NCBI GenBank assembly: GCA_947503925.1
Contig: CANNFQ010000001.1
Span: 1 to 64,000, forward strand
From: an uncultured Paracoccaceae bacterium
GTDB lineage: Bacteria > Pseudomonadota > Alphaproteobacteria > Rhodobacterales > Rhodobacteraceae
Length of the DNA stretch: 64,000 nt
Direction of reading: 5' to 3'
This document shows, piece by piece, positions 25,951-34,992 of this stretch. The notes beneath the pieces are model-generated. The model saw only the letters and a program-made list of their open reading frames with translations. It was not told the DNA's origin and searched no databases. Each line of letters starts with the position of its first letter. The stretch's first letter is position 1. The position numbers and the translations under genes are program-made.

Positions 25951-26667
25951 TCAATCTGCTCTGGTGGGGATCAGCTGCTGACCAACGCCTGCAAACAACA
26001 GATATACCGAACTGACCACAAGCCCCCAATGCGCCCAGCTTTCGGGGTGGAATTCAACCCAAGCCGCCCAACCAGCAAAAAAAGTCCAAGCCAGCGCCAT
26101 CGGTAAAGTCAGCGCGCGCCAGCGTTCGGTGCGGACCGGGTGTACGAATTTCATTGGGACGAACATCGCGATGGCCAATATGCTTACCAGGACAAGCGAC
26201 ACCCAGAAATTCGGCTCCAGCGCGAAAATCACCAGTACCACCATATTCCAGCATCCCGGAAAGCCAGAGAATGAATTGTCGCGCGTCTTCATCCGCGTAT
26301 CCGCAAAATAGAGCGCAGAGGCGAAGGTAATGATGATGATCGCACACCAGCCGGTCCAGCCTGGTAAAAGCCCCGATTTGAACAGCGCATAGGCAGGTAC
26401 AAATACATAGGTCAGATAGTCGATGATCAGGTCCAGCAAGACGCCGTCAAAGACCGGCGCATTTGCCTTAACGTCGTATTTTCGTGCCAGTGGTCCGTCG
26501 ATCCCGTCAACGGCGAAGGCCACAACGAGCCAGAGGAACATCAGGCTCCATTTCTGTTCGACGGCGGCGAGCATCGCCAACATGGCGAATACCGCGCCCG
26601 TGGCAGTCAACAGATGAACCAGTAAAGCTTTGGTCTGTAATGTCATCCGACTGTCATGACCGATCAT
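25951..26667 (-). CDS. pcs: Phosphatidylcholine synthase (CDP-alcohol type)
   Basis: 238-aa integral membrane enzyme that condenses choline with CDP-diacylglycerol to make phosphatidylcholine. It carries the CDP-alcohol phosphotransferase motif DGx2ARx12Gx3Dx3D at residues 57-83 (DGPLAR, then G75, D79, D83), whose 12-residue spacer is the variant known for bacterial Pcs. About eight hydrophobic helices follow the usual plan. Two ATGs, at 26667 and 26646, are possible starts; neither has a strong ribosome-binding site. Confidence 0.9.
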   Translation of the reverse strand: MIGHDSRMTLQTKALLVHLLTATGAVFAMLAMLAAVEQKWSLMFLWLVVAFAVDGIDGPLARKYDVKANAPVFDGVLLDLIIDYLTYVFVPAYALFKSGLLPGWTGWCAIIIITFASALYFADTRMKTRDNSFSGFPGCWNMVVLVIFALEPNFWVSLVLVSILAIAMFVPMKFVHPVRTERWRALTLPMALAWTFFAGWAAWVEFHPESWAHWGLVVSSVYLLFAGVGQQLIPTRAD

Positions 26668-26730
26668 GTGCCGGGATGCAAAAGGAAATCCCGGCTTTGC
26701 CGTCCTTGTCGCGAGGTGATCCGCTCATGA

Positions 26731-26762
26731 AAAACCCGCCGGAAATGCGGCGGGTTTTGTTT
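26731..26762. terminator. Hairpin terminator between pcs and P460 genes
   Basis: AAAACCCGCCG at 26731-26741 pairs with CGGCGGGTTTT at 26748-26758 around a 6-nt loop. An A-run precedes and a T-run follows, so it can act in both directions. On the minus strand it follows the P460-like gene. Confidence 0.8.
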
Positions 26763-26780
26763 GCGTGAAGTGGCCAGGAT

Positions 26781-27359
26781 TTATTGCGACAGCCGGACTT
26801 CTTCGAGCGGGTAACCCAGATTGTCCTGATAGTCATAAGCAACATGGCAGTCATGACAGAAGGATTGTTTGATGTTCATCACCTTGCCGTTGGGCTGCAC
26901 GCCGGCATAAAGCCAGTCATCTGTTTCAGGCGCGCCGCCTTCTTCAAGCTTGGTCATCACAAAAAGCGGGCCGGGGCGGGCGGCCTGTCTTTTGGAACTA
27001 AGCGTGATGCTTTCCTTGGCAAGGATCGAGCCAACAGGCATTTCGATATCTTCGGCATATTGCGTGTATTGTTCTGCCGCGATGTCATTGGCGAAAGTGA
27101 TCAGCAACCGGTTGCCGTGGACACCTGCCAGGCCGGGGGCCGTCTGGGTGATCGTCCAATCACGGTAGACGCTGCCGACAGCGTCACCTTCGGCGCCGTA
27201 GCCTTCGGCCATCTGGTCTTTCAGGCAGTCATAGAAACCGACGATCTCAGCCTCTGTCAGGTCAAACGGGTCTTCGGCGGTGTAGGCGGTGCAATCCTGG
27301 GCAAGTGCGGCACTGGCGGGGAACATGGCGAGTGCGGCGAGCGTGAGGCGAAATTTCAT
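26781..27359 (-). CDS. Cytochrome P460-like c-type haem protein, exported
   Basis: 192-aa periplasmic protein. The signal peptide ends near SAALAQD (about residue 21). A single c-type haem site C168-H-D-C171-H172 lies close to the C-terminus. The fold region with VYRDWTITQTAPGLAGVHGN and MTKLEEGG fits the cytochrome P460 family, which oxidises hydroxylamine or nitric oxide in some bacteria. Many family members have unknown activity. The start at 27359 follows AAAGGAAG, and a longer frame is possible but unlikely. It stands alone, without nitrification genes. Confidence 0.75.
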   Translation of the reverse strand: MKFRLTLAALAMFPASAALAQDCTAYTAEDPFDLTEAEIVGFYDCLKDQMAEGYGAEGDAVGSVYRDWTITQTAPGLAGVHGNRLLITFANDIAAEQYTQYAEDIEMPVGSILAKESITLSSKRQAARPGPLFVMTKLEEGGAPETDDWLYAGVQPNGKVMNIKQSFCHDCHVAYDYQDNLGYPLEEVRLSQ

Positions 27360-27475
27360 GGGTCTTCCTTTGGCATTCATAAGCAAACTGTATACGCTGA
27401 AACCCTTGCACATCGCCCTGCATCATAGCTACCGACGATCTGACACAAGTGTGTGAAGAACATGTCAAAGTCAGA

Positions 27476-28390
27476 TCAGGCCTTTGGATGCGCCTTGTCA
27501 TAGACATCCATCAACCGTGCTGCATCAACCGCAGTATAGGCCTGCGTCGTCGATAGGGATGCATGGCCCAGCAATTCCTGGATTGCCCGCAAATCCCCAC
27601 CCGCTGACAAAAGGTGCGTGGCAAAGGAATGCCGCATCGCATGCGGTGTTGCGGTGGCGGGCAGGCCAAGTTGCAGCCGCGTGTTTTGCATCACCTTCTG
27701 GATCGCGCGCGGCGACAAGGCCCCGCCGCGCACTGCCTTGAACAGGGGTGCATTTGTTTCGACCGGATAGGGGCAGAGCCGCAAGTAGGTCGCCACCGCA
27801 TCGCGGGCGGCGTCGATCACGGGCACGATCCGTTCCTTGCCGCCTTTCCCCGTGATCCGCAGCACCTCGGGCAGCGGCACGTCCTTGCCCGTTAGCCCCA
27901 GAGCCTCTGATATCCGCAAGCCGCAGCCGTAAAGCAGGGTCACCACCGCCGTGTCGCGTGCGCCGACCCATGGGTCGCGCGCCTGCATCTCGACCGTGTT
28001 GATCATCGCTTTGGCGGCGGGTTCGGCCAGTGGCCGGGGCAGCTTGCGCTGGAATTTTGGTGACCGGACCGACAGGACGGCTGTGGGTTCAAACCCTTCG
28101 CGTTCGGCCAGCCATCGGTAGAAGGATTTCACCGCCGACAGCGCCCGGGCGAGGGACCGTGCCCCAACCCCGCGCCCGCGTTCATGGGCCATCCAGGCGC
28201 GCATGTCGCGCACCCCGATCCGGGCGATGGGGGCCAGCCCCTGTGCGTCGCCCTGATGCAGCGTCATGAAAGACAGAAAGCCCAACACATCAGCCTGATA
28301 GGCCTTGATCGTGTTTTCTGCCGCACCGGCCAGCGCGCGTTGATGGTCAAGCCATTGCCCCAGCCTGTCGCTCAGCGCCGCCGAGATCAT
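27476..28390 (-). CDS. xerC: Tyrosine recombinase XerC
   Basis: 304-aa site-specific recombinase that resolves chromosome dimers at dif together with XerD. An N-terminal SAM-like core-binding domain (about 5-95) precedes the catalytic domain. The catalytic set is complete: Arg159 (GLRISEAL), Lys182 (GKGGKER), His250 and Arg253 (HAMRHSFATHLL), His276 (LLGHASLSTTQ) and Tyr285 (AYTAVD). It begins 4 bp after the DUF484 gene, the usual partner of xerC in proteobacteria. The standing in a DUF484-xerC operon argues for the core XerC rather than a mobile-element integrase. Confidence 0.9.
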   Translation of the reverse strand: MISAALSDRLGQWLDHQRALAGAAENTIKAYQADVLGFLSFMTLHQGDAQGLAPIARIGVRDMRAWMAHERGRGVGARSLARALSAVKSFYRWLAEREGFEPTAVLSVRSPKFQRKLPRPLAEPAAKAMINTVEMQARDPWVGARDTAVVTLLYGCGLRISEALGLTGKDVPLPEVLRITGKGGKERIVPVIDAARDAVATYLRLCPYPVETNAPLFKAVRGGALSPRAIQKVMQNTRLQLGLPATATPHAMRHSFATHLLSAGGDLRAIQELLGHASLSTTQAYTAVDAARLMDVYDKAHPKA

Positions 28391-28394
28391 CGGA

Positions 28395-29090
28395 TCAGGC
28401 CAGCCACCGGCGCATCACCCGTTCAAACACGCCGGTAAAGAATGTCAGCAGATCGGTGCCCTGTTGCGGGGTGAATTGCTGCGGGTCTTCGGACCCCATG
28501 ACCAGCATGCCGGGCAGGTGGCCTGCGCCGAGGTCGAGTTTCAGACAGGCCTCTGACTGCATGTATTCGGCGCGCTCCCCGAACAGCCCGACGCCGGTGT
28601 CATGGAACCGACGCAATGTCACCTGCCGTGCAGGCATGTTGCGCCCGAGGGTGACATATTCATCGACAAATCCAGCGGGCGCGAGATTGACGACGGGGCC
28701 CATGGAATTTTCAGCGTTTGGCGTTTCGCTTTCCAGCACCAGCCGGATGGCATCAACCCGCAACGTGTTGGCGACATCGCCGGCAAGGTCCTGCAGAAAC
28801 ACATCAAAATCAGCGGCATCCATCATCCGCAGGATTGCCCGGTGTACCTGATTGGTACCTGCCAGATTGTCATAGGCTGCGGCGATGACGTTGCGATGGG
28901 TGTCTTCCAACCGGTCAAAACGCGCCTCAAGCCGGGTCATGGCGATCGCGCGCAAATCAACGATATTGCCGCCTGCATTTGCGTCACCTGCGCCCACAAG
29001 GGCGCGCATGACATCGTGATCTTCCAATAGGGCATCGGGGTTCGCGATGATCTTCTCGCGAAGGTCATCAGCCATCAGTGTTTTGTTCAT
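28395..29090 (-). CDS. DUF484-family protein
   Basis: 231-aa cytoplasmic protein of the DUF484 family. It has an N-terminal helix pair, a coiled-coil-like stretch (MTRLEARFDRLEDTHRNVI) and a GAF-like C-terminal half ending in LLTFFTGVFERVMRRWL. Its function is unknown, but it is consistently found upstream of xerC, as here (4-bp gap). The start codon is followed by MNKTLMADDL; a later ATG (MADD) is an alternative. Upstream lies a 469-bp non-coding stretch that includes copy B of the GTCGGC repeat. Confidence 0.85.
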   Translation of the reverse strand: MNKTLMADDLREKIIANPDALLEDHDVMRALVGAGDANAGGNIVDLRAIAMTRLEARFDRLEDTHRNVIAAAYDNLAGTNQVHRAILRMMDAADFDVFLQDLAGDVANTLRVDAIRLVLESETPNAENSMGPVVNLAPAGFVDEYVTLGRNMPARQVTLRRFHDTGVGLFGERAEYMQSEACLKLDLGAGHLPGMLVMGSEDPQQFTPQQGTDLLTFFTGVFERVMRRWLA

Positions 29091-29559
29091 TTTGCCTGCT
29101 CTGTTTTTGCTTTTTTGTCAGATTAGCAGACGGTTGCGCGCATTTCTTCATTTATTTGCACGAAAGCCGGGCAGGGTGTTTTTTCGGTCTCACCCGTCTG
29201 GGACGGGCGTTGCGTGCCCTCCAAGTTTCAACTGGTCGTGCGTTTTGCTGCGAGTCATGGGTTAACACCTCATTTTGGGCAAAAAGCGTGGTCGGCATCG
29301 CGTCAGCTATGTGTCGGCAAAACGTCGGACACCTCCGTACCGAGGGGAGCGTCTAACAGGGCGTGCGGTGGGAGATGTGAGTTGCAATCCGTCTTGTGGA
29401 ATGTCAGATGACTTTGACTTGTACGTCAGGACATAGACCCAAGATCACCGATAACCGCATGGCGGACTTTGGCGCCGGGTGCAGCGGACTCACCGAAAGA
29501 GCCCAAAGCGTCGAATGCTGCACAAGGACTGAACTTCCGCTTTCGTTATCCACCATGGC
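29091..29559. other. 469-bp intergenic region, left edge of island
   Basis: No gene could be supported here. The part next to DUF484 is T-rich and likely contains its promoter, and 29240-29370 holds copy B of the GTCGGC repeat. From about 29400 the sequence looks like decayed accessory DNA running into the first acetyltransferase gene of the island. Confidence 0.6.
29240..29370. repeat. GTCGGC-block intergenic repeat, copy B
   Basis: Shows GCTGCGAGTCATGGGTTAAC, GGTCGGCATCGCGTC, GTCGGCAAAACGTCGGAC and GCGTGCGGTG in the same order as at 3600-3745. The GTTAAC block lies about 170 bp upstream of the DUF484 start; copy A is about 277 bp upstream of ilvE. The intervening bases differ, so the conserved blocks rather than the whole sequence have been kept. 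Confidence 0.65.
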
Positions 29560-30078
29560 TCAATTGGAATCCCATGCGACCAAGATATTCTCTGAACGCC
29601 AGAGCGGCCCAGGGTCGATGAACTCTGCGATCTCAACGCCTCCCATCTTCTTGTAGAATTTCCGTGCCAACTGGTTTTGACGCACGACAGCAAGTGCCAG
29701 ACCAGCCGGACTTGCTGCGTTACCTTCTTCAAGGGCCACTCTTAGAAGGCGCTCCCCGATCCCTTGGCCTTGGGCACCCCTTGCTACGTAAAGATGCTTG
29801 ATCTCAGCCCGACTTTTGAATGCCTCATGTTCAGATATTCCAACGCTAACAACGCCCTTGATCGTTCTATCTGCTTCGGCCACCCAAACGCCCAAGCCGG
29901 ATTCTCTAAGAGTTAACGCACCGACCCAGTAAGGCAGGCGTTTTGTCTCGTCCAACGCAGTCCTAGCTTCTTCAGGCGCTAAGCTGCCGTATGTCGCTCG
30001 CCAAACATCAACGTGGAGCTTGGCGAGCGCTTCGGCTTCATCTGGTTGACCCCGGCGAATAACGATGGATGCGCGCAT
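29560..30078 (-). CDS. GNAT-family N-acetyltransferase
   Basis: 172-aa acetyltransferase. The acetyl-CoA-binding motif A is visible as LYVARGAQGQGIGERLL, with the Q/R-x-x-G-x-G/A loop. Motif B follows with ALAVVRQNQLARKFYKKMGG. The start at 30078 was chosen because GAGGG lies upstream and the conserved part begins MRASIVIRRG. It is the first gene of the accessory island and stands alone between decayed intergenic stretches. The substrate (amine, amino acid or protein N-terminus) is unknown. Confidence 0.85.
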   Translation of the reverse strand: MRASIVIRRGQPDEAEALAKLHVDVWRATYGSLAPEEARTALDETKRLPYWVGALTLRESGLGVWVAEADRTIKGVVSVGISEHEAFKSRAEIKHLYVARGAQGQGIGERLLRVALEEGNAASPAGLALAVVRQNQLARKFYKKMGGVEIAEFIDPGPLWRSENILVAWDSN

Positions 30079-30141
30079 TTTTTGGGAACCCTCGTCGCAG
30101 TTCTCATTGCAAGTTGCATACAAGTTATCAGATGGGGACAA

Positions 30142-30690
30142 AAGCCGGCATTATGGTCGCTTGAACACTGAAGCGGCCCTTCAACCCGAGCATTCAAGTG
30201 GCAGTTTCGTCCCGCGATGTGTGAGTTCGAAGAAGCCTGAAGTATGCGCTTGCAGCGAATGTCGGCAATGCGGGCCGCGACCGCAGCATCCGGAAACCTG
30301 CTCAAGGTCGGCAATGGGCCGGGCGTGACGGGGACTAGCGCTGTGATTTGGCACATGCTGCGCCGCCTCCGAGGTCGGCTTCGAGTCCAATATGTGAATT
30401 CGATATTGCCGCTGCGAGCGCACGCAGCGCGGAAAATGCGGCAAGAGCGAAAAACCCCTTGCCGCCGCGCAGCGGAAGAAACGGCCGTTCAGACAAGATC
30501 CAGCGGAGCTTACGACGTCAAGACCCAGTTCTGGAACGAAGCAGAAGTCCGCATTCCAGATTCCCCGTCTTGAATCGCGATTTCGAACGTTCTGAATCAT
30601 GTCTTCGGGCGAACCCTCTTCCAAAACCGGTGCTGATGAGCGTCATGGCCGCACCTGTGGTTCATGCGAAACTCATCAAAGGATACGACA
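30142..30690. other. Decayed intergenic region with repeat remnants
   Basis: No intact gene was found over about 550 bp. From about 30195 to 30480 the sequence contains phrases (GTCCCGCGATGTGTGAGTTC, CGCTGCGAGCGCACG, GAGCGAAAAACCC) that recur in diverged form at 40.79-40.98 kb. The segment looks like degraded mobile or intergenic filler typical of island edges. Confidence 0.5.
30195..30480. repeat. Degenerate island-border repeat, left copy
   Basis: Shares short blocks with 40795-40985 in the same order: GTCCCGCGA(T/C)(G)TGTGAGTTC, then (A)TGCTGC-rich stretches, then GAGCGAA(GG)(C)GAAAAACCC. Only blocks are conserved. The two copies lie near the two ends of the accessory island. Whether they are attachment-site remnants or only common intergenic filler cannot be decided here. 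Confidence 0.45.
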
Positions 30691-31239
30691 ATGTCGAACC
30701 AATTATCTCTTAGGCTGCGCTTTGCAGTTGTTCTTACGGGCGCTCTTGCAAGTACCGCGGTGGCCGATTCCGCGCCCAATACAGATGCCATCGCCACGCG
30801 ATACCAAGTATCCACCAGCGCCGGACATGACATCCCCGCTGGTGCTTTCGGCTTTCTGTTGGTCGAACGGCCACGCGAGGTGAACCTTCTTGCGCTACGT
30901 GGCATTGCTGGCAGTGGGAAAGCAATCCTGCGCACGGATCAACCGGGGCTTTGCCTGAACATCCCCGTCCGGTTTGTCGCGGGCAATCTCGATGGCCAGT
31001 CAATAAGTGGTCATGTGGTCGATCCAATCCATTTTGTCATCACAAGCAGGCAGGTTGCCAGATCAATCGCAAAAGGCTGGGATATCGTGAGCGACATGTA
31101 CAGCGTCAGCGACCAGATCGGCTCTGATGCGGACATTGTGCTGCATTCGGGGTCTGGTTTTGTCATCAATCCGGGCCGCAATATCCTTGGAGATATTTTT
31201 GGGGTACGGGCAAAGCCGGTTTCCTGCCAGAGTATCTAG
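30691..31239 (+). CDS. Exported protein of unknown function
   Basis: 182-aa protein with an N-terminal signal peptide (LRLRFAVVLTGALASTAVA, cleavage near residue 25-27). No family was recognised. The mature part is rich in Gly, Ile and Val, with GHDIPAGAFGFLLVERP and GRNILGDIFGV segments suggesting a beta-rich fold. The start at 30691 follows AAAGGATA. It is encoded convergently to the membrane AraC regulator, ending 24 bp before its stop. Confidence 0.6.
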   Translation: MSNQLSLRLRFAVVLTGALASTAVADSAPNTDAIATRYQVSTSAGHDIPAGAFGFLLVERPREVNLLALRGIAGSGKAILRTDQPGLCLNIPVRFVAGNLDGQSISGHVVDPIHFVITSRQVARSIAKGWDIVSDMYSVSDQIGSDADIVLHSGSGFVINPGRNILGDIFGVRAKPVSCQSI

Positions 31240-31263
31240 CCCGGTGAATTGGGCGCGGGCGGG

Positions 31264-32286
31264 TTAACTCTCCGCGCCCTTGCTCCTGAATTGCGAGGGC
31301 GTCAACCTTGTCACGCGTCGAAACTCAGTGTTGAAGCTCGACTTTGACAGGAAACCGGCCTCGAACATGACCTCCGTGACCGGCAGATCGGTTTGCAACA
31401 GAGCGTCCTGCGCATAGGCGACACGGTATCCGTTGATGAAACGCGAAAAGTTCTGTTCGGTGACGCGGTTTATCGCACCAGACAGATCACGGGCCGGGAC
31501 CGAGAGGCGTTTTGCAAGCCGCGACAATGTGAGGTTACTGTCACGAAATAGCTGTTTTTCGTTCATGATCTCATTAAGGGTCTGCATCACCGCGTGATCC
31601 GCGTCAGACGGTGCCGCGCGGTCGGAGGTATCTTGTTGTGAGACTTGTAAGATCAACGGCACGCCGATCAATGCCACGACAAAGACAAACCCCGCAAACA
31701 GACCCGAAACCCCGGTCAGAAGCGTTACAAGTTGCGGGTCACTTGCCACCAAACTGATTGCAAAAACCAAGCCATCAGCGACAATCATCAGACCGACCAG
31801 CGCAATCGTTGCGTATATCGCCGTGCGCCACAGGCCAGTTGTATGAGGCGGCACTGACAGGAAATCATCTGGTGCGTAACTTAGCAATCCTGTCAGGCGC
31901 ACGATGTAGATGCAGTTGATGGCGAGGATGAACACGTCAGCAGAAACCGGCAAGGGTGCCGCCATTCCAGCCATCGCGAAAGCGACAAGCCCGCCATTGC
32001 GTGCCAGCATAGTGTTCCACCGCGCGCCGTTATCCAACGTCAGCGCGGCAAATCCCAGATAGGCCGTCGGCGCCGACAGAATAGCGACATATGGCTGAAC
32101 GCGGGCTGGCCAAAACCAGTCCAAAGAGACCCGCATCCCCAGCAAAACAGTGACAAAAACCAGACACAGCAGAAAGGCACAGAGGAAGACCCTGGCATGA
32201 ACAGGAACGCGCGTGTTCCAGGCAAGCATATAGGCCGCGACGGTCATAAGAACACTAACCAGCCAGGTTATCGGAAATGTACTCAT
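31264..32286 (-). CDS. Membrane-bound AraC-family transcriptional regulator
   Basis: 340-aa protein. The N-terminal about 215 residues contain six to seven hydrophobic helices and the C-terminal about 110 residues form an AraC-type double helix-turn-helix (LTLSRLAKRLSVPARDLSGAI; VTEVMFEAGFLSKSSFNTEFRR). The topology suggests a membrane sensor that controls DNA directly. It overlaps the Crp/Fnr-like gene by 4 bp (ATGA), and the pair is probably co-translated. The likely target is the divergent membrane protein at 32938 or the pair itself. Confidence 0.85.
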   Translation of the reverse strand: MSTFPITWLVSVLMTVAAYMLAWNTRVPVHARVFLCAFLLCLVFVTVLLGMRVSLDWFWPARVQPYVAILSAPTAYLGFAALTLDNGARWNTMLARNGGLVAFAMAGMAAPLPVSADVFILAINCIYIVRLTGLLSYAPDDFLSVPPHTTGLWRTAIYATIALVGLMIVADGLVFAISLVASDPQLVTLLTGVSGLFAGFVFVVALIGVPLILQVSQQDTSDRAAPSDADHAVMQTLNEIMNEKQLFRDSNLTLSRLAKRLSVPARDLSGAINRVTEQNFSRFINGYRVAYAQDALLQTDLPVTEVMFEAGFLSKSSFNTEFRRVTRLTPSQFRSKGAES

Positions 32287-32858
32287 CGGTGCCGCTCTTG
32301 GCCGCGCAACCGGCTCAGTGTGACAGGCGTCATGCCAAGAAATGACGCGATCAAAGAATGCGCAAAAATTTGTTCATAACCGGGGAACTTTTCCCGAAAC
32401 CAGGCCAGACGATCAGACCCGCCGAGTGCTGCAAGGCACCACTCCCGGTCGGCCTTCCGGCTCAGCTCCTTGCGCAGCACGCCGTTGGCCCAATCGCGAA
32501 CGGGTTCCGATGCAAGCATCAGATTTGAGAGTTTTTCCTTATCCATCATCGCAATCGTGGCGTCGGTTATTGCCTCAACTTCGACAATCGATAAACCATC
32601 CCGCGTGCGTGCAATATTTGGCGTTAGAACGCTGGGCCCAACATAAAAATCAATGCAGATCTCAAGACAGTTAGAGTCATAGATGCGACTGGCAAAGCAT
32701 CCCTCAAGCAAGATACCCTCATAGGTCTCGGGCTCTTCTTGCCGAATGATATGCGTCCCCTTCTCAATGCGTTTGATCGACCATTCTGACGCGAACTGCT
32801 CTCTGCTAACCCGATCCGACAGGTCAGCTGACTGCAAAAGAAAGGTTAGCAAATCCAT
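32283..32858 (-). CDS. Crp/Fnr-like cNMP-binding regulator
   Basis: 191-aa protein with an N-terminal cyclic-nucleotide-binding beta-roll (GTHIIRQEEPETYEGILLEGCFASRIYDSN) and a C-terminal helix-turn-helix remnant (IASFLGMTPVTLSRLRGQ). It lacks Fnr cysteines. The short HTH tail resembles single-domain Crp-like regulators of Bacteroidetes and proteobacteria. It begins 79 bp from the divergent membrane protein gene and is joined by 4 bp to the membrane AraC regulator, suggesting a two-regulator module. Confidence 0.8.
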   Translation of the reverse strand: MDLLTFLLQSADLSDRVSREQFASEWSIKRIEKGTHIIRQEEPETYEGILLEGCFASRIYDSNCLEICIDFYVGPSVLTPNIARTRDGLSIVEVEAITDATIAMMDKEKLSNLMLASEPVRDWANGVLRKELSRKADREWCLAALGGSDRLAWFREKFPGYEQIFAHSLIASFLGMTPVTLSRLRGQERHR

Positions 32859-32937
32859 TCTCAGAAACCCTTATCAAATGATAATGCGCGGCGCGTCGTC
32901 CGGGATCATATGTTGCACATCATAAGGAGTTTAGAAA

Positions 32938-33486
32938 ATGACGACAGGAACTTGGGTGCGGTATTACGGTTTGGCGACATTTGGTTTTGGGACAGCAGGG
33001 GTAACGATATACCTGCTCATGATCAACATAACGCTCGCCCATCTCGAAACGGTTTCGACTTTGACACCCTTTGATATGCGCCCTCTAGGCTACGGCCCGC
33101 AAGAAGCTGCGGCGCTCCTTGAGGCGTTAGGTGAAGAAGGCCGTGTGTATTACCTCACCCGACAAATCCCACTGGATACGGTCTATCCAGCCCTGCTCGC
33201 ATTGACTTTGATCTTTGCAATTTGCTGGTTCAGGCGGGATCTGCCCGAAAGCAAACTGGCCCGAGTTGGCGTGTGGGCTTCGGTGGGCGCTGCCATTCTT
33301 GACTACGCTGAAAATCTTGGTGTCGCAGCTATGATCCTGGGTTGGCCAAATTTGCCCGATCATCTGATCCATGCGACCAGCGCGGCTACTGTTGCGAAGT
33401 CCGGCACGACCACTGTCGCATTCTTGCTCGTGCTATTATCCGGAGCCAACTGGGTGGCGCGGACAGGAGGGAGACTTCAATACTAA
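32938..33486 (+). CDS. Four-TM membrane protein of unknown function
   Basis: 182-aa membrane protein with four predicted helices (about residues 10-33, 82-100, 112-135 and 158-175). The extracytoplasmic loop between helices 1 and 2 reads TPFDMRPLGYGPQEAAALLEALGEEGR, and the second half carries PLDTVYPALLALTL and ILDYAENLGVA. These PLD...P and DYAEN signatures recur in an uncharacterised family of small membrane proteins. The ATG follows AAGGAG. It is divergent from the Crp/AraC regulator pair and is a likely target of it. Confidence 0.7.
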   Translation: MTTGTWVRYYGLATFGFGTAGVTIYLLMINITLAHLETVSTLTPFDMRPLGYGPQEAAALLEALGEEGRVYYLTRQIPLDTVYPALLALTLIFAICWFRRDLPESKLARVGVWASVGAAILDYAENLGVAAMILGWPNLPDHLIHATSAATVAKSGTTTVAFLLVLLSGANWVARTGGRLQY

Positions 33487-33741
33487 CTTTGCAATTTCCG
33501 GCTTCAGGTAGAATGCGGCAGTGACCGATCTATCCAGCATCCTGCCCCACTAATTGCAATGTCATCCGAGCTTATCTCGATGCCTGCGGTTCCAGTAATC
33601 ACGACAAAGCCGTCGATTGGCGAGACTTACTCAGTCCCGGTAAAAATATCTTGTCATGAACGTCAGTGTCGTAAGAAGAGCGGTACGTTTATGCGTGTCA
33701 ACCAGTCCATCTCCCTGTGTGTGCCAAAATGCGTCCCATAA

Positions 33742-34887
33742 TCACGCACCGCAGGCGTCGCCGGCAATCTCAATTGCAAGGCCCATTAAGAGCGGTTCGC
33801 CCGCCTCATCATTGGTTGCAACCGAAACTGTCGTTTGCGTGCTAGGGAAATGCACCAAGAGTGAGGCATACCCGGGGATTGAACCGGCATGTCCGTATGC
33901 TTCTCCAAATGGCGTCTCGAACTTCTCGATGCCAAGACCATATGCCGTATCGGCGGCTATCGACAGCGACGTCGGAGTGGCCATGGTGGTCAGAAGGCCT
34001 TTGTCTATGATATCGTCGGTGGAAAGCATATGCACCCATCGCGCCAGATCTGCGGTCGTCGCCGTCATTCCACCCGCAGCCCAGACTAAAGATGCGAGGC
34101 CCGCAATATCGTTTGGCTTAGAAGAGAACGGCTCCTCAAGACCAAAGAGGAAGGCCCAATTTCGCAAAAATCCGCCAGCAATCGGATAGGACGTTACGTC
34201 GTCACTCGAAAGGCTGGTCGACGTTAGACCCGCTGGTCCAAAAAAGGTTTCATCAAGAAACTGACCGAGGCTCCCCCCTGTCGTCCTCTCGATTATTTTT
34301 CCCAGCAACAGATAATTGGTGTTGGAATACCAATAATCCCGTCCCGGCGCGGAATGAGGCGGTTGCGACGCAGCAAATGCGATCACGTCATCCGGTGACC
34401 AGACGCGCCGCACGTCTTGCAATATTACCGGTATGAACGGATTTTCGGGCGTGGCACGAAAGATGTCGTAGGTTCCTGCGGTCATCGAGAGCAGTTGGTG
34501 AACTGTGATGTCGGCGGCGTTGGGGTAATTCGGGAACCATTCGACCAACGGATCATTCAAGTTGATCTGGCCGTCAGCAATCAGAGTTAGTATCGCAGCG
34601 GCGGTGAACGTCTTGGTAACACTGCCAATCTGGAACTGATGGTCAATTGTAAGGGGAGATCCCGATGAGGCAGACGCCAGTCCTGCGACCGCTGAATAGA
34701 TTTCTTGATCAATTGCGCAAGACGCCGACACCCCGACAATGGCGTTTTCAGCGACCCATCGATCCGCAATGTTATCCAATGCGATATCGGCCGGGGCAGC
34801 GCCGTCATTTCGCGTGAAATCGGCTGCAGACACATAGCCCGCAAGGGCTACGCTCGCTAGAAGTGCTGTCAGCGATAATATTTTCAT
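33742..34887 (-). CDS. Serine hydrolase, beta-lactamase class C-like, exported
   Basis: 381-aa protein with a signal peptide ending near GYVSAAD (residue about 22). The class C/esterase triad motifs are visible: Ser89-V-T-Lys92 (GSVTKTF), Tyr in YSNTNYLLLG and HAG in GHAGSIPG. Such periplasmic enzymes act as D-Ala-D-Ala peptidases, esterases or beta-lactamases. The start at 34887 follows CCAAAGGA. It directly abuts the GNAT gene and is the last gene of the MarR-divergent operon. Confidence 0.85.
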   Translation of the reverse strand: MKILSLTALLASVALAGYVSAADFTRNDGAAPADIALDNIADRWVAENAIVGVSASCAIDQEIYSAVAGLASASSGSPLTIDHQFQIGSVTKTFTAAAILTLIADGQINLNDPLVEWFPNYPNAADITVHQLLSMTAGTYDIFRATPENPFIPVILQDVRRVWSPDDVIAFAASQPPHSAPGRDYWYSNTNYLLLGKIIERTTGGSLGQFLDETFFGPAGLTSTSLSSDDVTSYPIAGGFLRNWAFLFGLEEPFSSKPNDIAGLASLVWAAGGMTATTADLARWVHMLSTDDIIDKGLLTTMATPTSLSIAADTAYGLGIEKFETPFGEAYGHAGSIPGYASLLVHFPSTQTTVSVATNDEAGEPLLMGLAIEIAGDACGA

Positions 34888-34992
34888 GGTAATGTCCTTT
34901 GGTTTCAAGATGTCTTTTTCGATTAACTCACTGAGACCGACCAAGCCAACGTTGGGAAAGGGGCCAAATTCAAATGACCTTTCACGCTGCAA

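Noticed and set aside
33487-33741. Possible small genes between the four-TM protein and the serine hydrolase
   Set aside because: Only short frames without ribosome-binding sites or motifs were found.
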